Assembly: GCA_030549495.1 (NCBI GenBank)
Contig: JAUIRK010000509.1
Location: 124,001 to 188,000 of the forward strand
Length of the DNA: 64,000 nucleotides
Direction of reading: 5' to 3'
Origin: Nectonema munidae
Lineage: Eukaryota; Nematomorpha; Nectonematoida; Nectonematidae
Positions 60,199 through 64,000 of this stretch are shown in pieces (the first letter of the stretch is position 1; each line of letters begins with the position of its first letter). The notes under the pieces were generated by a model. That model did no database searches and was not told the DNA's origin. It saw nothing but the letters and a program-made list of their open reading frames with translations. A program made the position numbers and the translations under genes.

Positions 60199-63100
60199 GT
60201 ATGCCTATATTCTATTTTCCTTAAAAATAATTAAATCCTACGATTATAAACTTTATTTTTAAAGTGAATAAGTATTTTAAAGCATTTATACAAATTTAGA
60301 GATACAAATTTAGCAAAAATTTCAATGTTTTAATTAAATGAAATTTCAAATTAATTAATTACTTTTAGTAACTTTTAATGACCCGTTTAGTTTAGATTGA
60401 ACAATAAAGGATTTTTTTATTCACGATTCTTTTCAGAAGTCTATATTTTAAAACAATTGACTAAACTATGTTTTTATAAGTTTTAACGCCATCTACCAAT
60501 TTACAAACAGGCTGAGTTTCCAAATTTTCCATCAGAAGTTCACAGTCCCCTAACTTCTAAGATAATAAAAAACAACAACAATAATAATTGCTAATATAAG
60601 TCAATTAAATAATAACTAAATCTGCCATTTTAAAAGTTAAGTCGTGCACTGTTGAAGGATAATACAAATCCGATAGGCAGTGTCCTGTGTAAAATACCTA
60701 ATTTTAAAATGCTAGATGGCGTTAAAAATTGTAAAGCATTCCACCTTAATTTCATTTTTTTCCATTTTTGAATTCGTGAATCTCGTACCAGGAGGTAGTT
60801 GTAAAACTTTAAAAGCGAAACATCACTATTTAAAAAAGGTTTGCGTATTTAAAGAGTATATTAAATGTTAAAGGTAAGATTTATTCATAATCAAGATCGT
60901 AACAATATTATTTTTAGAATCAAAAAGTAATTTTACTGTATTTTATTTGAACATTTATGAATACTTCTTGATAAAGTAGATGTCATTTTTAGGGATAGAA
61001 ATTAAAGCATAACATAAAGATATAAACCTTTTAAATAAAGAAATAATATTATTTAATATTTTTTTTATTTTTTTTAAATTTTCTCTACTAAAAAAATTTT
61101 TTTATTAATATAAATGTTGATAAAAGTTAAAAAAAACTGTTCAAATAATAGATTTTGATAGAAAAGTAAATAAAAAATATGTAAATATGTTGTATTCTTT
61201 TGTGAATACATTTCTAAGCAAATTGCATTTTAACTCTTAAAAACGCATTATGACTTCTTCTACAAGATATAACTTCAGATTCTTTTCTTGACAACTTTTT
61301 ACTTCACATCATTTTTGACAAATTTACATATTTTCAATTTGAAATATATTTTTAATATCACAATATCCAATAATTTGATCTGTGGAAATTGATTCTAAAA
61401 CACAAAATGAGTTTTTATTAGTTATCTTTAAAATTTAATCAACAACGGATGCAAAAAATTTATCTTCTCACAACTGGTCTGATATGGGATATCATTAGAC
61501 AATTACTTTATTAAAGACAATTGATGTCATAATAACAACTGTTGATAATAAAGGCACATCTATAAGAAAGTTATACTGTTAAAAAATATAAAATCCTCAC
61601 CCTCGCTTTCTTGCTCAGAAAAAAAAATGGTGATGAACTTCGTAAAAAATTAAGGAATTGTGTGGAGCATTAAATGAATGAAGTACAAAACGATAAGAAA
61701 TGAAAAAGCAATACAGTTTAAATCAGTTTATTCTCCTTTGAACAACAACACTTGACTTGTTTGAAGAAAGGAAGAAAAAAAAAGATTTTTTTTTCAAAGA
61801 ATGATGGGAAAAAAGTTTTGGATGATGAAGTAGTAGAAATTGGAAATAAAACTGTGCTTGCATTATACCTAATCGAATTTATCATGTATCAGTCAAACTC
61901 ATAAAATCATCAATATTTGCAAAGTTTATTGAAGTCTTTGTGTTTTCATAAAATTTTTAAAAATAGCGTTGTTCCCGTATTTAAAAAGGCAATCGCCAAG
62001 ACGTTACATATCGTTTTAGTTTTAGTTTTAGGTATCGCACCCAAGGGAAGAACGATCTTCCATAACTGGGCAGATAGTAGGGATAGTCACGATCGAGGTT
62101 TGAAGCCAGACCATCTGGATCTAGATCGTACGTTCCCACCACTAGGCCATCTGCCGTCAATAGAGTTGGAATTGCTATTATTAAAAATCTTCCCAACTCA
62201 GATCATTTGTTTTTAAGAAGAAGAAGAAGAAAAAAATTCCTTACAAATTGAGAATATATAAAATAATATGGAGACGATACCGCCAAAAGATGTGGACATT
62301 GATGAGCGATTTTAGCGGCTTTTTACAATCGAAATAAGACGAATAAAGACCGCATATTGAAAAACTTTAGGAGGAAAATTATGCTGTGGAAAATTAATGT
62401 TTTGGAGAAATGATTGAGTTTCTTTGACATTAAAAGGAGTTGAAAGGAGATGTAACTACAATTTTTTAAATGTTGACAAAGGAAATGTGAAAGAAGTTGA
62501 TTTTAATGAATATGGTCTTCCCATTTAGCTTGTTATTTATGAGGAGGTCTAAAATATTGAAATTGGTTGCACCTTCTTTGTCAATATTTGCAAATTTGTC
62601 AAAACGACGCTTCAATTTTGTGAAACGCAAGCCCAAATAATATAACCTTACATTTATTAAAATTTATTCATAAATATATTTTTAGTGAAAAAAATAACTT
62701 CTTTATAATAATTTTTTTTTATAAAATTTTTGATCTATAAAAATAATTTTTATTAACCCGTTAATGATCAGAATAATCAGACGATATCTAGTATAAAACA
62801 GAAGATTTGTATTAAAAAGCACGCAATCGATTCACATTTTTGTTAAAGTTGACATATGTGGACTGTGGTCGATAACCGGTTAAATTAAGCAACTATTTTA
62901 TCCTAAACTAGTTAAATGACTAACTAATAAAAAAATTAAACAATTAAATGTTTTCCTTCTATAATTTTTAACCTTTCTCTAATCATAAAAAGCCTGAGAA
63001 ATCAGCTTCATAAAGTCCAGGGGAAAATATATAAAAGAGAGTGTCGCATCATCCATAGATATATTTAATTGCATCATGGGTATGCAAATAATAATTTGGC

Positions 63101-63365
63101 TATACGATTTGATAGAAAGTTAATTATGATGAAATAAAGCAATTCATGCCCACATTCAATGTTTCTATGCCCGCCCTGCTAAAAATGGTGTGTAGGATCC
63201 ATACTTCATTTACAAAATGTTTTATGTTTAAAAAGACTGTATAAATTTTGAAAATTTTGTTTGTTCCTTATAGCACTAAATTTTCTGCTTTTGTCATCTC
63301 ATTTTATGTTTGCATGAAATTTTGGGATCTATTTGCATTCCCATTTTTAGTTGATTTCCTTCAAG
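60199..63365. other. Noggin intron 1
   Basis: A 3.2-kb AT-rich intron bounded by GT (60199) and the acceptor ttgatttccttcaag (63365). It contains a family B SINE (62030-62170), a (GAA)n run near 62215 and a mostly featureless stretch from 60240 to 61900. Confidence 0.85.
62030..62170 (-). repeat. tRNA-derived SINE, family B (in noggin intron)
   Basis: The minus strand reads cggcagatggcctagtggtg and ccagatggtctggcttcaaa, then a tail with tatctgcccagttatggaag. The (AAG)n run at 62215-62237 lies on the side preceding its head. Matches the copies at 21835 and 30845. Confidence 0.85.
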
Positions 63366-63616
63366 TTCAATGTATTCGGGCACAAACGCAAAACAAGGCT
63401 TCGCGTGGGAAGACGGGTGAAGAAGAAGATTCGCAGGTACCTGACTTCGTACACGGCTTGTCCCGTTCTATTCCGATGGAGGGACATCGGAATTCGCTTT
63501 TGGCCACGCTACATCAAGGAAGGACAGTGCTTCAACTCGCCCAAAAAGTCGTGCTCCATTCCGCCGGGCATGGCGTGCAAGCCGAAACGAACGAAAAAAC
63601 TCATCATTTTAAGATG
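63366..63616 (+). CDS. Noggin homologue, exon 2 (start of cystine knot)
   Basis: Entering in phase 0, the exon encodes a basic stretch (HKRKTRLRVGRRVKKKIRRY; heparin-binding region in noggin), then ACPVLFRWRDIGIRFWPRYI (human CPVLYAWNDLGSRFWPRYV), GQCFNSPKKSCSIPPGMACK and the LRW motif. Four of the cystine-knot cysteines are here. The loop CFNSPKKSCS is two residues longer than in human noggin. The exon ends at AGATG/GTACGC (63616), splitting the Trp codon. The remaining cysteine-rich C terminus must lie beyond the window, since no match follows before 64000. Confidence 0.95.
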
Positions 63617-64000
63617 GTACGCTTAACATATTCCTCTCTCCTTCTTTGCAATAGCTCAGCTATTTAGATCTTGGAATAGAAAAATTAGTCCATGGAAATG
63701 GGGCCAAACACATTATTTTTATGATTTTTCCAAACCAAATTTTTATCATTTTTTAAAGGAAAAATTATATTTAATATGTTACTACTTGGTTGTCAAAATG
63801 CAATTTAGTTTCTATGTATAATAGTGTAAAGAAACATAATAAATAGCTTTGTACTAGCCAGTTTTGAAGTTTTTACCTATTTTAAGTGAATAATCTTGGG
63901 GCTCGGATTTCCTAATCATCGTGGGCATTTTTGGGCCAAAAAAGAAATCAGATGGGCAATTTTTTTTAGAAAAAAGTTTGACAATGTATAAACTAATATC
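63617..64000. other. Start of noggin intron 2
   Basis: AT-rich sequence after the exon 2 donor. No further exon before the window ends. Confidence 0.7.

Overview
This window is AT-rich animal nuclear DNA, most likely from an arthropod and possibly a crustacean. The evidence is intron-split genes with GT-AG boundaries, a single MyoD-type myogenic factor, a noggin homologue, tRNA-derived SINEs, and many decayed DNA transposons and LINEs. No species can be named from the sequence alone. Five host genes can be recognised, and all of them are broken up by repeat-filled introns.

Layout, left to right. A 28-bp minisatellite (1-416) is followed by repeat-rich sequence with foldback elements and a SINE. 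A MyoD/nautilus-type bHLH gene lies on the + strand (exons 8950-9315, 12355-12621 and 14202-14438, with a possible 5' exon at 7375-7624). Its first intron holds piggyBac and MULE relics. A second piggyBac relic (14.7-16.2 kb, minus strand) follows. A multi-SH3 gene on the minus strand (21.08-24.76 kb) resembles the arthropod protein Dlish/Vamana. From 26 to 36 kb there are LINE, SINE, foldback and hAT relics.

From 39.1 to 47.5 kb, on the minus strand, lie two housekeeping genes in tandem. Mitochondrial ferredoxin FDX2 (exons 47261-47465 and 45031-45332) is followed only 37 nt after its stop codon by the start codon of the GINS replication subunit PSF2 (exons 44904-44993, 43681-43795, 40123-40228, 39145-39271). 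This operon-like spacing is the most notable arrangement in the window. The FDX2 intron carries a 5'-truncated LINE with a perfect 17-bp target-site duplication.

From 48 to 58 kb there are LINE pieces, a 22-G homopolymer, tRNA-like SINEs, and an old broken LTR-element relic containing a foldback MITE. At the right end is a noggin gene on the + strand (exons 59839-60198 and 63366-63616). It is cut off by the window edge, so its last exon is missing.

The genes do not form one pathway. MyoD (muscle determination) and noggin (BMP antagonist) are developmental regulators, the SH3 protein is probably a cortical scaffold, and FDX2 and PSF2 serve Fe-S cluster assembly and DNA replication. All gene calls come from reading translations and splice sites by eye, without database searches.
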